From Coprobacillus cateniformis (GTDB lineage Bacteria; Bacillota_I; Bacilli_A; Erysipelotrichales; Coprobacillaceae): a stretch of 64,000 nucleotides of DNA. Made by a program: the position numbers and the translations under genes. Each line of letters starts with the position of its first letter. Positions within the stretch are counted from its first letter, which is position 1. Below the pieces are notes generated by a model, which saw only the letters and a list, made by a program, of their open reading frames with translations, did not search any database and was not told where the DNA came from. Shown here piece after piece: positions 37,176 through 47,102 of the stretch. The stretch covers positions 744,001 to 808,000 of the forward strand of contig NZ_WSNW01000001.1 of NCBI RefSeq assembly GCF_009767585.1, read 5' to 3'.

Positions 37176-38605
37176 TAAAGTGCCTCCTTTGCCTTAGCGG
37201 GTAAAATTTCTGTATGTTGCCCTTTATATTCAATACTTTGTTTATCTTTATGAAGTTCTCTGGCAAGTATGGTCAGGACTTCTGGTGAACAAAATCCTCC
37301 CTGGCAACCTCCCATTCCTGGTCGACAACGCTTCTTCACACCATCAATTGTTGTGGCACCAGCATAGCGATGAATGACATCAACAATTTCACCTTCACTA
37401 ATCTTTTCACAACGACAAATTATTTTTCCAAAACGTGAATCTTTTTGTATCAACTGATTTTTTTCAGTTGGCGAAAGATGTTCTAAAACAATATCAGGTC
37501 GACGTTTTTGATAATGGTCTTTCTTTATCATTTGAAATCTTTTTGCTACAAATGTGTCTTTCACATATTTAGCAATTGCAGGCGATGCTGTTAAGCCTGG
37601 TGATTCTATACAAGAAACATGAATAAAATTTTTATAATGAGAATCTTCTTCAATCACAAAATCCCCTGTATTTCCTGTTGGTCGAAGACCTGAAAATGTT
37701 CTAATGATTTTTTGAAAGGGAATATCTTTCACTGTTTTTACAACATTCTTTTTCACTTCATCTAAAGCATGAGTTGTTGAAACATCATCTTTATCAGATA
37801 TAGGTTCGCTGTTAGGACCCAGTAAGACATTCCCATGAATTGTAGGAACAACCAAAACACCTTTTCCTTTTGAAGAGGGAGTTGGATAAATAATATGATT
37901 CACAATTGGTTCAGTTAATTTTCCAAGAATATAATATTCACCTCTTCGAGGTGTGATGTGATAATGTGTATTTTCGAGATAACTTGCAATCGTATCTGCA
38001 TAGACACCAGCAGCATTCATCACCATTTTTGCATCAATAGAACCTTTATTTGTAAAAATCCGATATCCCTCATTAATTTCTTTAATTCCTTTGACTTCAT
38101 GATTTAAGAAAAGTTCAACGCCATTTTCCATTGCTTCTTCTATAGCTGCAATCGTGACTTTCCAAGGTGTAATAATTCCTGTTGTTGGAAGTGATAAAGC
38201 TTCTATAACAGTATCTCCAATATGTGGTTCTTCTGATATAATCTGTTGTCGATTCAATCTTGTATAAGGAATTTTCCTTTCTATCGCTTGCTTTTCAAGT
38301 CGGTCTAAAGTTTGTGATTCCTCATCACTTGTTGAAACAACAAAGGCACCAATTTGTTGATAGTCAACTTGTAATTCATTACATAAATCTGGAAACATAC
38401 GATTTCCTTCTAAATTAAATCTTGCCTTTAAAGTTCCAGGTTTCGGATCATGACCTGAATGAATAATAGCACTATTTGCCCCAGTAGACTCCAAAGCAAC
38501 ATCATTATTCTTTTCTAAAACAGCAACATCCAATTGATACTTTGACAATTCATGAGCGATTAAACTTCCTGTAATTCCACATCCAATAATCACAATATCT
38601 TTCAC
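37175..38605 (-). CDS. Glycerol-3-phosphate dehydrogenase-like FAD oxidoreductase with BFD iron-sulfur domain
   Basis: The GTG at 38605 is chosen as start (MKDIVIIGCGITG) because GAGGAGG lies 6 bases ahead. The ~476-residue protein is a DAO/GlpA-type FAD enzyme: the FAD motif IVIIGCGITGSLIAHELSKY, the substrate-side TGANSAIIHSGHD, and a C-terminal BFD-like [2Fe-2S] domain with CRCEKISEG and CRPGMGGCQGGFC. The first-stop to start spacing from glpK is one base. It should oxidise glycerol-3-phosphate to dihydroxyacetone phosphate under anaerobic conditions. Confidence 0.87.
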   Translation of the reverse strand: MKDIVIIGCGITGSLIAHELSKYQLDVAVLEKNNDVALESTGANSAIIHSGHDPKPGTLKARFNLEGNRMFPDLCNELQVDYQQIGAFVVSTSDEESQTLDRLEKQAIERKIPYTRLNRQQIISEEPHIGDTVIEALSLPTTGIITPWKVTIAAIEEAMENGVELFLNHEVKGIKEINEGYRIFTNKGSIDAKMVMNAAGVYADTIASYLENTHYHITPRRGEYYILGKLTEPIVNHIIYPTPSSKGKGVLVVPTIHGNVLLGPNSEPISDKDDVSTTHALDEVKKNVVKTVKDIPFQKIIRTFSGLRPTGNTGDFVIEEDSHYKNFIHVSCIESPGLTASPAIAKYVKDTFVAKRFQMIKKDHYQKRRPDIVLEHLSPTEKNQLIQKDSRFGKIICRCEKISEGEIVDVIHRYAGATTIDGVKKRCRPGMGGCQGGFCSPEVLTILARELHKDKQSIEYKGQHTEILPAKAKEAL

Positions 38606-38606
38606 T

Positions 38607-40103
<1,497 letters not shown>

Positions 40104-40205
40104 CTACCTTAATTTAATTAAATCACAATTTCTTACCTGAAACAATCAAAAGACATATTCTATCCAAAGAAAAATACGTATGTAAAATTTCTTAGGTAAT
40201 AGTCT

Positions 40206-40239
40206 AAAGACCAAACACTTTATAACATGTTTGGTCTTT
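40206..40239. terminator. Bidirectional-type hairpin between the second GH4 gene and glpK
   Basis: AAAGACCAAACA (40206-40217) pairs perfectly with TGTTTGGTCTTT (40228-40239). The T-run after it is modest on either strand. It most likely ends the minus-strand alpha-glucoside transcript before glpK's promoter region is read by nothing else. Confidence 0.5.
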
Positions 40240-40316
40240 TCTATCTTATTACTCATTGATGAGATTATGTCTGTATTATTCATATTGGGAGGTCATATAT
40301 ACAAACATATCATATA

Positions 40317-41651
40317 TTATTTATTATAGAACTTCGGATTCCAATAGTCTTTATTCAATTCTAAAAACTCATCTAATATTTCTTTACCTTTACGATAAGA
40401 AGGAACCGTTTTGTTTAATAAGATGGCTTGTAATGCTTTTTCCTGCGATCCTTCTAAACATGCTTCAACAGCAAGTTTTTCATAACCTTTTTGTGCTTCC
40501 ATTAATGATTTATGAAATTGAGGAATATAACCCACTGCAACTGGTTCAATTCCTGCTGCACCAACATAACACGGAACTTCTACAACCGCATCATGATTAA
40601 AGTTTCCAATCGCACCATTGTTCATAACATTTACGATAAACCTTTCTTTCTTGTCGTTAATAATAGAACTTGCTAAATTCACAATATAATTTCCATGAAC
40701 TCCTGCGACTAAATAAGAATCTTTAGCACTCTTATTTTCAATAACTCTACGACATTCTTGATACACTGTTATTTCTCTACCAGCTAAAACTGAATCTGCT
40801 CTCGTAAATTCATGATCAAATTGTTCTAACATTTCATCATGGAAATAATAGTATTGTAAATAACATAGTGGTAGAAAGTCAGGATATGCTTTAAACCCTT
40901 TAATAACATTATTAAATGTTTTAAACCAATAATCATCTAATTTTCCTTCATCCTGAACTGCATTAAAACCTGTCATTTTACCACTCACAACATCTTCTCT
41001 TAATTGTGGTAGTAAATCCTTACCTTCTTTATTATAAACATTTGTAAACCAACCAAAATGGTTAAGTCCAAAATATTTAAAAGTTAAATCTTTTTCATCA
41101 TATCCAAAGTACTCAGCAACTTGTTCTTGTTGTGAAATAGGCATATCACAAATACACAACATCTTTGCTTGTGGATAAGTTCTATAAACAGCCTCTGATA
41201 CCATTGCCTCTGGATTTGAGTAGTTTAATAACCATGCTTGAGGACAAACTTCTAAAGCTGTTTTCACTATTTCTAAAATAGCAGGAATTGTTCTTAAAGC
41301 AAAAGCGAATCCCCCTAACCCACAAGTTTCTTGACCAATAAGTCCATGTTTATAACAAGTATGTTCATCAATAGCTCTTTGTTCATTTCGCCCAGGTCTA
41401 ATTTGAATAAATACATAATCTGCTTCACTCAAAGCTTCTTTTAAATCGGTAGTCCAGCTTGTCTTAATATCATTTCTTCTTTCTGACATATAAATTTTAC
41501 TAAACTCACCCATATGATAAACTCTTTCATAATCAATATCATGTAAACAAAGTTCTGTTAATTGTATTTCATCTGCTTTTTCTACAAGTGAACCAATAAT
41601 TCCAGGAGTATGTGTTGAACCAGCTCCAATAATAACAAATTTATTTCCCAT
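40317..41651 (-). CDS. 6-phospho-alpha-glucosidase-like GH4 enzyme, second copy
   Basis: The 444-residue protein has the GH4 NAD site KFVIIGAGSTHTPGIIGSL, GLIGQETCGLGGFAFALRT, NYSNPEAMVSEAVYRTYP, the metal Cys in CICDMPIS and the metal His in NHFGWFTN. CDMP points to alpha-specificity. It diverges clearly from the MalA-like copy at 9185-10519, so the substrates may differ. It is last in the ChbG-EIICB-GH4 operon controlled by the LicT-type antiterminator. Confidence 0.9.
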   Translation of the reverse strand: MGNKFVIIGAGSTHTPGIIGSLVEKADEIQLTELCLHDIDYERVYHMGEFSKIYMSERRNDIKTSWTTDLKEALSEADYVFIQIRPGRNEQRAIDEHTCYKHGLIGQETCGLGGFAFALRTIPAILEIVKTALEVCPQAWLLNYSNPEAMVSEAVYRTYPQAKMLCICDMPISQQEQVAEYFGYDEKDLTFKYFGLNHFGWFTNVYNKEGKDLLPQLREDVVSGKMTGFNAVQDEGKLDDYWFKTFNNVIKGFKAYPDFLPLCYLQYYYFHDEMLEQFDHEFTRADSVLAGREITVYQECRRVIENKSAKDSYLVAGVHGNYIVNLASSIINDKKERFIVNVMNNGAIGNFNHDAVVEVPCYVGAAGIEPVAVGYIPQFHKSLMEAQKGYEKLAVEACLEGSQEKALQAILLNKTVPSYRKGKEILDEFLELNKDYWNPKFYNK

Positions 41652-41661
41652 CTTTTATCTC

Positions 41662-43083
41662 CTATTCATCTAACATTGCTTTAAATTCTTTAGCAACTTT
41701 ATTAACTTCAGTACCAATAATAATCTGAACAGATGTATCACTAAATCTGATGACACCTTTAGCACCTGTTTTTTTAATATTCTCTTCATTGACTAGAGAA
41801 CCATCTTTTAACTCTAAACGTAAACGGGTTACACAGTTCTCTACTTCTTCCACATTTTCTTTACCACCAACATTTTGAAGTATCTTTTTTGCCATATACT
41901 GATAATTTGTATGTTCAAGTTTTATATTCATTTCATCAGCTGAAACTTCATCTTCCTGAAATTCAAGTTCATCTTCTCTACCTGGTGTCTTCAAATCACC
42001 TTTTTCAATCATAAATTTGAAGCCAAAATAATAAATAAAGAAGAAAACAATTCCGACTGGTATAATAATCCAAGCATTCGTTCCCATATTAAAGTTTAAT
42101 ACAAAATCAATCACACAGAAATTAATTGACATTCCTAAATGAACATCTAATAAGTAAAGAATTGCTCCTGCTGCCCCTGTAAGCACTGCATGAAAAGCAT
42201 ACAAACGAGGTGCAACAAACATAAATGAGAATTCAACAGGCTCTGTAATACCAGCTACAAAAGTTGTCAAAGCTCCTGAAGTCATTAATGATTTCGTTTT
42301 TGCTTTATTTTTTTCTTTAGCAGTTTTATAAATTGCTGCACAAGCACCTGGTAAACCAAACATCATTGGGATAAAGAACATTGCTAAGAATAACCCTGCA
42401 GTTGGATCACCAGCTAGGAATCTTGGAATTTCACCTTTAACAACTTCTCCACTTGCAGTGACAAATGTACCTAACTCATAGTAAATATAAGTGTTAACAA
42501 CATGATGTAATCCGACTGGAATCAATAAACGATTTGTTAAACCAAAGACAAATATTCCAAGAGCACCTGCTCCTGCAATCCATAATCCAAAGCTATTGAG
42601 TCCTGCCTGACAAGGCACCCAAATATAACTAAATGCGATTCCCAGTGGAATCATTGCGATTGGTGCTAATGTGACAACAAATTTATCACCTGTAAAGAAT
42701 GAGAACATTTGTGGTGTTTTCCATTCTCGACTATAGTTATAAATAATTGCTGTTACAGTTCCTACAACAATTCCGGCAAAGACCCCCATACTAATTGTTT
42801 CATTCATGGCTGTTAAAACAGCTTTGAATACTGATAATGAGATTACTGCTCCTAAGATTGGTGTTGTTTTATCCTTTGTTTTCGCATAAGCAATAACTGC
42901 ACCAATTGCAAATAAGACATCCATCATTCCAAAAACAACCCATGAAGCTGTTTCAAGAATAGGTAAGTTAAGTAAATCTGGAGCACTTAAACGTGCTAAT
43001 AATCCTGCCGCAGGTGTTGCAGCAATTGGAATGAGCATTGCTTTACCTAACTTTGATAACTGTTTTAAAATTTTATTCATCAT
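41662..43083 (-). CDS. PTS glucose/glucoside EIICB permease, second system
   Basis: The start at 43083 (MMNKILKQLSKLGKAMLIP) overlaps the stop of the deacetylase gene, and AGGAGAG lies about 8 bases before it. The ~473-residue protein has an EIIC domain with GITEPVEFSFMFVAP and a C-terminal EIIB domain with the phosphorylated Cys in ENCVTRLRLEL. It needs a separate EIIA, presumably the protein at 44937-45407. It forms an operon with the GH4 enzyme and the ChbG deacetylase behind a RAT/terminator leader. Confidence 0.92.
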   Translation of the reverse strand: MMNKILKQLSKLGKAMLIPIAATPAAGLLARLSAPDLLNLPILETASWVVFGMMDVLFAIGAVIAYAKTKDKTTPILGAVISLSVFKAVLTAMNETISMGVFAGIVVGTVTAIIYNYSREWKTPQMFSFFTGDKFVVTLAPIAMIPLGIAFSYIWVPCQAGLNSFGLWIAGAGALGIFVFGLTNRLLIPVGLHHVVNTYIYYELGTFVTASGEVVKGEIPRFLAGDPTAGLFLAMFFIPMMFGLPGACAAIYKTAKEKNKAKTKSLMTSGALTTFVAGITEPVEFSFMFVAPRLYAFHAVLTGAAGAILYLLDVHLGMSINFCVIDFVLNFNMGTNAWIIIPVGIVFFFIYYFGFKFMIEKGDLKTPGREDELEFQEDEVSADEMNIKLEHTNYQYMAKKILQNVGGKENVEEVENCVTRLRLELKDGSLVNEENIKKTGAKGVIRFSDTSVQIIIGTEVNKVAKEFKAMLDE

Positions 43084-43877
43084 TTTCCTCTCTCCTTTTC
43101 TATATCTTGATAAGTACATAATTCAAAATGTTCTTTTACATACTTTGTCAATTCATTATTTTTTATTGCTTCACATTCTATAATTCTTGGATAAGCAAAA
43201 CTTGATTCTGTCACAATTTTATAATCTAAATAAGCAGGATGCCACATCACCTCTATAACCCTAGCATCTCCAACCTGTTCTAATAAACAACACATTTCTT
43301 TAGCCAAAGCAATACCCTGTTCTTTACAATTTAAAATCTCTTCTTTATTGGTTGACCATGGATCAATTAAAACATCATTACATTTGATATCATCTTGTTT
43401 CAATACAAAAGGGTCTCCAAATGAATTACGAACTGGTAATCCATATTCTTTAGATAGTCTTTTGACTATATCAGGATTATTTTTAAATGTATGAATATGG
43501 TGATGTGAATCTAAATGTGTTGGAACAATTCCATTGGCATAGACCTTCTCAATTTGAGTTTTCCATTCTTTATACACTTCCTCTTCATCAACAGATGTTG
43601 TTTCATCATTGTAAAAAGATAACTTTTTAAAATAACCTTTTTCATCAACAAGTGTTTGATGGCCTTCCATAACAGGCTTTCCACATGTTAGTGTCAAATG
43701 AATACCAATTCCTAAACCTGGATTTTGTTTTGCTAAAGCGACTGCATGTTGAAATCCTGGCATTCCTGGCATTAACGTTGTAGACGTTAAAATCCCATCT
43801 AAATAGCTATCAATAATTCCATAATTAATAGCATGAGAATAACCAAAATCATCTGCGTTATTAATTAATTTTCTCAT
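43080..43877 (-). CDS. ChbG/HpnK (YdjC)-family carbohydrate deacetylase, paralogue 2
   Basis: The start at 43877 (MRKLINNADDFGYSHAINY) has AGGAG 7 bases ahead; the longer frame upstream lacks one and would run into the leader terminator. The ~265-residue protein has all metal positions: NADDFGYS, LDSHHHIHTF and GIGIHLTLTCG, and the late MWHPAYLDYKI block. It should deacetylate an imported amino-sugar (phospho)disaccharide. Its presence with a 6-phospho-glucosidase and EIICB suggests the operon handles an N-acetylated alpha-linked disaccharide or a mixed diet of them. Confidence 0.9.
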   Translation of the reverse strand: MRKLINNADDFGYSHAINYGIIDSYLDGILTSTTLMPGMPGFQHAVALAKQNPGLGIGIHLTLTCGKPVMEGHQTLVDEKGYFKKLSFYNDETTSVDEEEVYKEWKTQIEKVYANGIVPTHLDSHHHIHTFKNNPDIVKRLSKEYGLPVRNSFGDPFVLKQDDIKCNDVLIDPWSTNKEEILNCKEQGIALAKEMCCLLEQVGDARVIEVMWHPAYLDYKIVTESSFAYPRIIECEAIKNNELTKYVKEHFELCTYQDIEKERGK

Positions 43878-43896
43878 TTTTTCTCTCCTCTCTCTA

Positions 43897-43971
43897 AACA
43901 AAAAACCCAAAATATAAAATACGTATGTATCTTATATTCTAGGTTTTGCCTGCTTTATCAGTTACAATCCT
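43897..43971 (-). promoter_or_regulatory. RAT antiterminator and terminator ahead of the deacetylase-EIICB-GH4 operon
   Basis: On the minus strand a BglG/LicT-type RNA antiterminator (AGGATTGTAACTG at its 5' side, AGGCAAAACCT at its 3' side, 43941-43971) overlaps an intrinsic terminator whose arms are near 43903-43917 and 43932-43947, followed by T residues. The first bases of the RAT overlap the stop codon of the licT gene. LicT binding should stabilise the RAT hairpin and allow read-through when the sugar is present. Confidence 0.85.
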
Positions 43972-44800
43972 ATTGACCTAATATTTGGGTCATATGTATC
44001 ATCAGATATACAATTTCAGCTTGATCCACATCATAATCAAGTTCATTCTTAATATATCTCACAATCTTTTTCTCACATTGTACAAGTTGGGGATTGTTTT
44101 TAATTAATAATAAATAAATCCCTTCATTCGTATAACTATCATGTACTTCACCATTTCTAATTCTTCCTATAAAAAACCGAAGATGAGTAATAAGTCTCAT
44201 ATAATTAAGAGAACTTTTATCTAATGTTATATGAAAACTATTCTCTATAATTTTAACAATATCTATAACCATCTGAACCAATTCCATTGATTTTGTTGCT
44301 TTTTCATCCTCAGTTTCTGTAACAAAATAAACTGCAAAATAACCAGCTTCATCAATAGAGAGTTTGACATCTAATTGTTGTTCAATATAATCAATAATCC
44401 ATAAACTAAATTCAAACTCTTCTTTCCAAATTGTTTTAATCTCCATCAAAGTGAGATTAGGAAGTGAGATATTCTGTTTCGCTCTTTCTATTGCTGCAGC
44501 TAAGTGATCAGTAAATTGAATAAAGAAAGCTAAACTGATTTTCTTTCCAAATCTCTGCTTTGCTTGTCTAAGAATTTGATCAGATAAACTAAAATATTCA
44601 GTAGGCACTCTTGCTAAAAGTTGATTTATTTTCTTCTTTTTATCATCTTCCAAATAAAATTGTTGTGTAATTCTTGCTTTATCTATCTGATCACCAATCT
44701 TCTTTTTATAACCAACTCCTGCACCAGTGACAATCATCTCTTCACCTTTTAAATTACAGCAGCTTACAACATTATTGTTGTATATTTTCAAAATTTTCAT
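43970..44800 (-). CDS. licT: LicT/BglG-family transcription antiterminator
   Basis: The start at 44800 (MKILKIYNNNVVSC) follows AGGAGGG closely. The ~276-residue protein has the N-terminal CAT RNA-binding domain (MKILKIYNNNVVSCCNLKGE, VTGAGVGYKKKIGDQID) and two PRD domains (about 70-170 and 175-275) with conserved histidines (FFIQFTDHLAAAIERAKQ, LITHLRFFIGRI, IHMTQILGQ). It is phosphorylated by PTS proteins. Its own leader, the downstream operon leader and the EIIA leader all carry matching RAT hairpins, so it regulates all three including itself. Confidence 0.93.
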   Translation of the reverse strand: MKILKIYNNNVVSCCNLKGEEMIVTGAGVGYKKKIGDQIDKARITQQFYLEDDKKKKINQLLARVPTEYFSLSDQILRQAKQRFGKKISLAFFIQFTDHLAAAIERAKQNISLPNLTLMEIKTIWKEEFEFSLWIIDYIEQQLDVKLSIDEAGYFAVYFVTETEDEKATKSMELVQMVIDIVKIIENSFHITLDKSSLNYMRLITHLRFFIGRIRNGEVHDSYTNEGIYLLLIKNNPQLVQCEKKIVRYIKNELDYDVDQAEIVYLMIHMTQILGQ

Positions 44801-44809
44801 AAGCCCTCC

Positions 44810-44887
44810 TAATAAAAGAACACCTATAAATAAACAAATCATATTGTTTATTCTATAGGTGTTGCCTGCCTTATCAGTTACAATCCT
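44810..44887 (-). promoter_or_regulatory. RAT antiterminator and terminator ahead of licT
   Basis: On the minus strand the RAT (AGGATTGTAACTG at the 5' side, AGGCAACACCT at the 3' side, 44857-44887) overlaps a terminator of about 17 bp (44819-44835 with 44846-44863) followed by CTTTTATT. This makes licT autoregulated by antitermination. Confidence 0.85.
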
Positions 44888-44936
44888 AATACTTTATTTA
44901 ATCATATAATATGCCTTTTTTCTTGTCAACTTTTAT

Positions 44937-45407
44937 TTAGTACTTCATAATCGTTGTTTCACCAGCAAGACATTTTATCACATCAGTTATGAGTTCTATT
45001 TTATAATCATCACTATTCAAAATAATAACTGGTGTTTCTAATGTATTGCCTTTGTTTTTAAAGAATTCAAAATCTGCTTCAATAATTGGTACTCCTTGTT
45101 TGACAACATCACCAACATTTGCTAAAACATGAAATCCTTCACCTTGGCTTAATGCAGTATCTAATCCTATATGAATAAGAATTTCTAATCCATTATCTAG
45201 TTGCATACCAAAAGCATGCTTTGTTTCAGCAATTAAAGTGATTTTCCCATCTGCAGGAGCAACAAAAATATTTTCTACTGGATCAATTGCAACCCCTATT
45301 CCCATCATTCCAGATGCAAATACTTCATCTTTGACATCTGACAATTTCATCAGTTTGCCAGATACTGGAGCAACAATCTTCTTCTCTTTTTTAAATATAT
45401 TAAACAT
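44937..45407 (-). CDS. PTS glucose-type EIIA, second copy
   Basis: The start at 45407 (MFNIFKKEKKIVAPVSGKL) follows TTGGAGGTT by 6 bases. The ~156-residue Crr-type protein has the phosphorylated-His motif EILIHIGLDTALSQGEGF and the KIVAPVSGKLMKL and NIFVAPADGKITLI strands. It is transcribed alone, behind its own cre-containing promoter and RAT leader, and should serve the EIICB at 41662-43083 and perhaps other IIA-less permeases. Confidence 0.92.
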   Translation of the reverse strand: MFNIFKKEKKIVAPVSGKLMKLSDVKDEVFASGMMGIGVAIDPVENIFVAPADGKITLIAETKHAFGMQLDNGLEILIHIGLDTALSQGEGFHVLANVGDVVKQGVPIIEADFEFFKNKGNTLETPVIILNSDDYKIELITDVIKCLAGETTIMKY

Positions 45408-45419
45408 AAACAACCTCCA

Positions 45420-45482
45420 AAATAAAATAAGACAAAGCACTCTATAAAAGAATACTTTGCCTAATTGAATAGTTACAAATCT
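45420..45482 (-). promoter_or_regulatory. RAT antiterminator and terminator ahead of the second EIIA gene
   Basis: On the minus strand a slightly divergent RAT (GATTTGTAACTAT at the 5' side, AGGCAAAG at the 3' side, 45453-45482) overlaps a terminator (45431-45442 with 45450-45461, several G-U pairs) followed by TTATTTTATTTT. It is the third RAT in 1.6 kb. Confidence 0.75.
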
Positions 45483-45495
45483 TTTTTACACTTAT

Positions 45496-45524
45496 ATATT
45501 ATCAAAGCGTTTACATAGTGTCAA
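45496..45524 (-). promoter_or_regulatory. Promoter of the second EIIA gene with internal cre site
   Basis: TTGACA (45519-45524) and TAATAT (45496-45501) are 17 bp apart on the minus strand. The whole spacer is occupied by ATGTAAACGCTTTGA (45502-45516), a near-consensus CcpA cre site. CcpA bound here would block RNA polymerase directly, so the gene is both sugar-induced and glucose-repressed. Confidence 0.75.
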
Positions 45525-45685
45525 TCTTTTTTTATCTTTTATAAACAAAAAGACTTTTTGGTACTGGTACAATTCACTTCCTTTAACATATCATATCACA
45601 CATTCATGTTATTATTAATGAACATGAAAATTTTATATAATACCAACATTTAATACATATTTTATTCAATCATTTCAGACATATA

Positions 45686-45711
45686 GAAAAAACATTCCTA
45701 AGTAGGAATGC
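45686..45711 (-). terminator. Terminator of the purine operon
   Basis: CATTCCTA pairs with TAGGAATG (45693-45700 and 45703-45710) and is followed on the minus strand by six T residues, directly after purB. Confidence 0.85.
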
Positions 45712-45719
45712 TTAATCAT

Positions 45720-47102
45720 TTATTTCAATTTTAAGTCAACTAATACATCAGCTAAGCCAATATAAGAAGCAGGCGTCATATGAATAAGAGTTTCACGATC
45801 TTCATCAGATAAAATATCAAGTCCTTCAGCAAACTTAATAATATCTTCTTTAGAAATACTCTTTCCTCTTGTTAATGCTTTTAATGTATCATAAGCATCT
45901 GATCTCCCATATTTTCTTAACATGGTTTGAATCGGTTCAGCTAAAACTTCCCATTTTTCATTTAAATCAGCAGCTAGTTTTTCTTTGTTGACAACACATT
46001 TTGCTAAACCATTCATTGTTTCATGAATAGCTTGTAATGAATATCCAAACGCTAATCCTAAATTTCTTTGAGATGAAGAGTCAGATAAATCTCTTTGCAT
46101 ACGTGATTTAGGAAGTTTATTAGATAAAGCTACACAGATATTGTTTGACATATCAATATTTGCTTCACTATTCTCAAAACGAATTGGATTGACTTTATGA
46201 GGCATAGTACTACTTCCAACTTCGCCTTTCACAGGAATTTGTTTAAAGTATTCCATTGAAATGTATAGCCACATATCGACATCAAAATCAACCAATACAT
46301 TGTTAAAATGACGAATACCATCAAGAATATGACAAGTATAATCATGACTTTCAATTTGAGTTGTTAAAGGATTAAAAGTTAATCCTAAATATTCTTCTAC
46401 AAATTTCTTAGCCATAGTTTGCCAATCAACATTAGGAAAAGCTGTTAAAATAGCACTATAATTTCCAGTTGCTCCATTAAACTTTGCTTTAATTTGAATG
46501 CTTTCAATATTCTCAATACTTGACATCAAACGATAAGCATAAACCTTAAATTCTTTACCAATTGTTGTTGGTGTAGCTGGTTGTCCATGTGTATGAGCTA
46601 GCATTGCATCATCTTTATGTTCAACTGCCCATTGATTAATCATATTAGCAAATTCTTTAGCTTTAGGTAACCAAACATCTTTTAAACCATATTTTAACAT
46701 ACATGCATAAGATGTATTGTTAATATCTTCAGAAGTACATCCAATATGAACAAAACTGATTAAATAATCATATCCCATATCTTTTAATGCATTTCCAATA
46801 AAATATTCAACAGCTTTGACATCATGACGTGTTGTTGCCTCAATGTCTTTAATACTAGCAAATGAATCATAATTAAAATTCTTAGAAATCGCTTCAATTT
46901 GACTCATATCAGCTTGATTAAATTTAGCTAAGATATCATTATCAATATTATTAATTAAAAATTTTAACCATTGAATTTCAACAAAAACTCTATACTTAAC
47001 CAAAGCATATTCAGAAAAGTATTCACCTAAAGCATCTTTAATTCCTGAATAACGTCCATCCAATGGACAAAGAGTCATACTTTCAAATTCTTGTCTCTTC
47101 AT
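45720..47102 (-). CDS. purB: Adenylosuccinate lyase
   Basis: The 460-residue protein has the fumarase/aspartase superfamily signature GEVGSSTMPHKVNPIRFEN (residues near 285-300), TSEDINNTSYACML, THGQPATPTTIGKEF and the catalytic His regions. It splits SAICAR to AICAR and adenylosuccinate to AMP. It is closest in length and pattern to the gamma-proteobacterial type (TLCPLDGRYSGI at the N-terminus). It is the last gene of the purine operon, starting one base after purL. Confidence 0.95.
   Translation of the reverse strand: MKRQEFESMTLCPLDGRYSGIKDALGEYFSEYALVKYRVFVEIQWLKFLINNIDNDILAKFNQADMSQIEAISKNFNYDSFASIKDIEATTRHDVKAVEYFIGNALKDMGYDYLISFVHIGCTSEDINNTSYACMLKYGLKDVWLPKAKEFANMINQWAVEHKDDAMLAHTHGQPATPTTIGKEFKVYAYRLMSSIENIESIQIKAKFNGATGNYSAILTAFPNVDWQTMAKKFVEEYLGLTFNPLTTQIESHDYTCHILDGIRHFNNVLVDFDVDMWLYISMEYFKQIPVKGEVGSSTMPHKVNPIRFENSEANIDMSNNICVALSNKLPKSRMQRDLSDSSSQRNLGLAFGYSLQAIHETMNGLAKCVVNKEKLAADLNEKWEVLAEPIQTMLRKYGRSDAYDTLKALTRGKSISKEDIIKFAEGLDILSDEDRETLIHMTPASYIGLADVLVDLKLK

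Noticed and set aside
40166..43930. Shared ACATACGTATTTT sequence near the glpK promoter and in the deacetylase leader terminator
   Set aside because: Short palindromic AT-rich match; in the second place it is explained by the terminator loop, so chance is sufficient.
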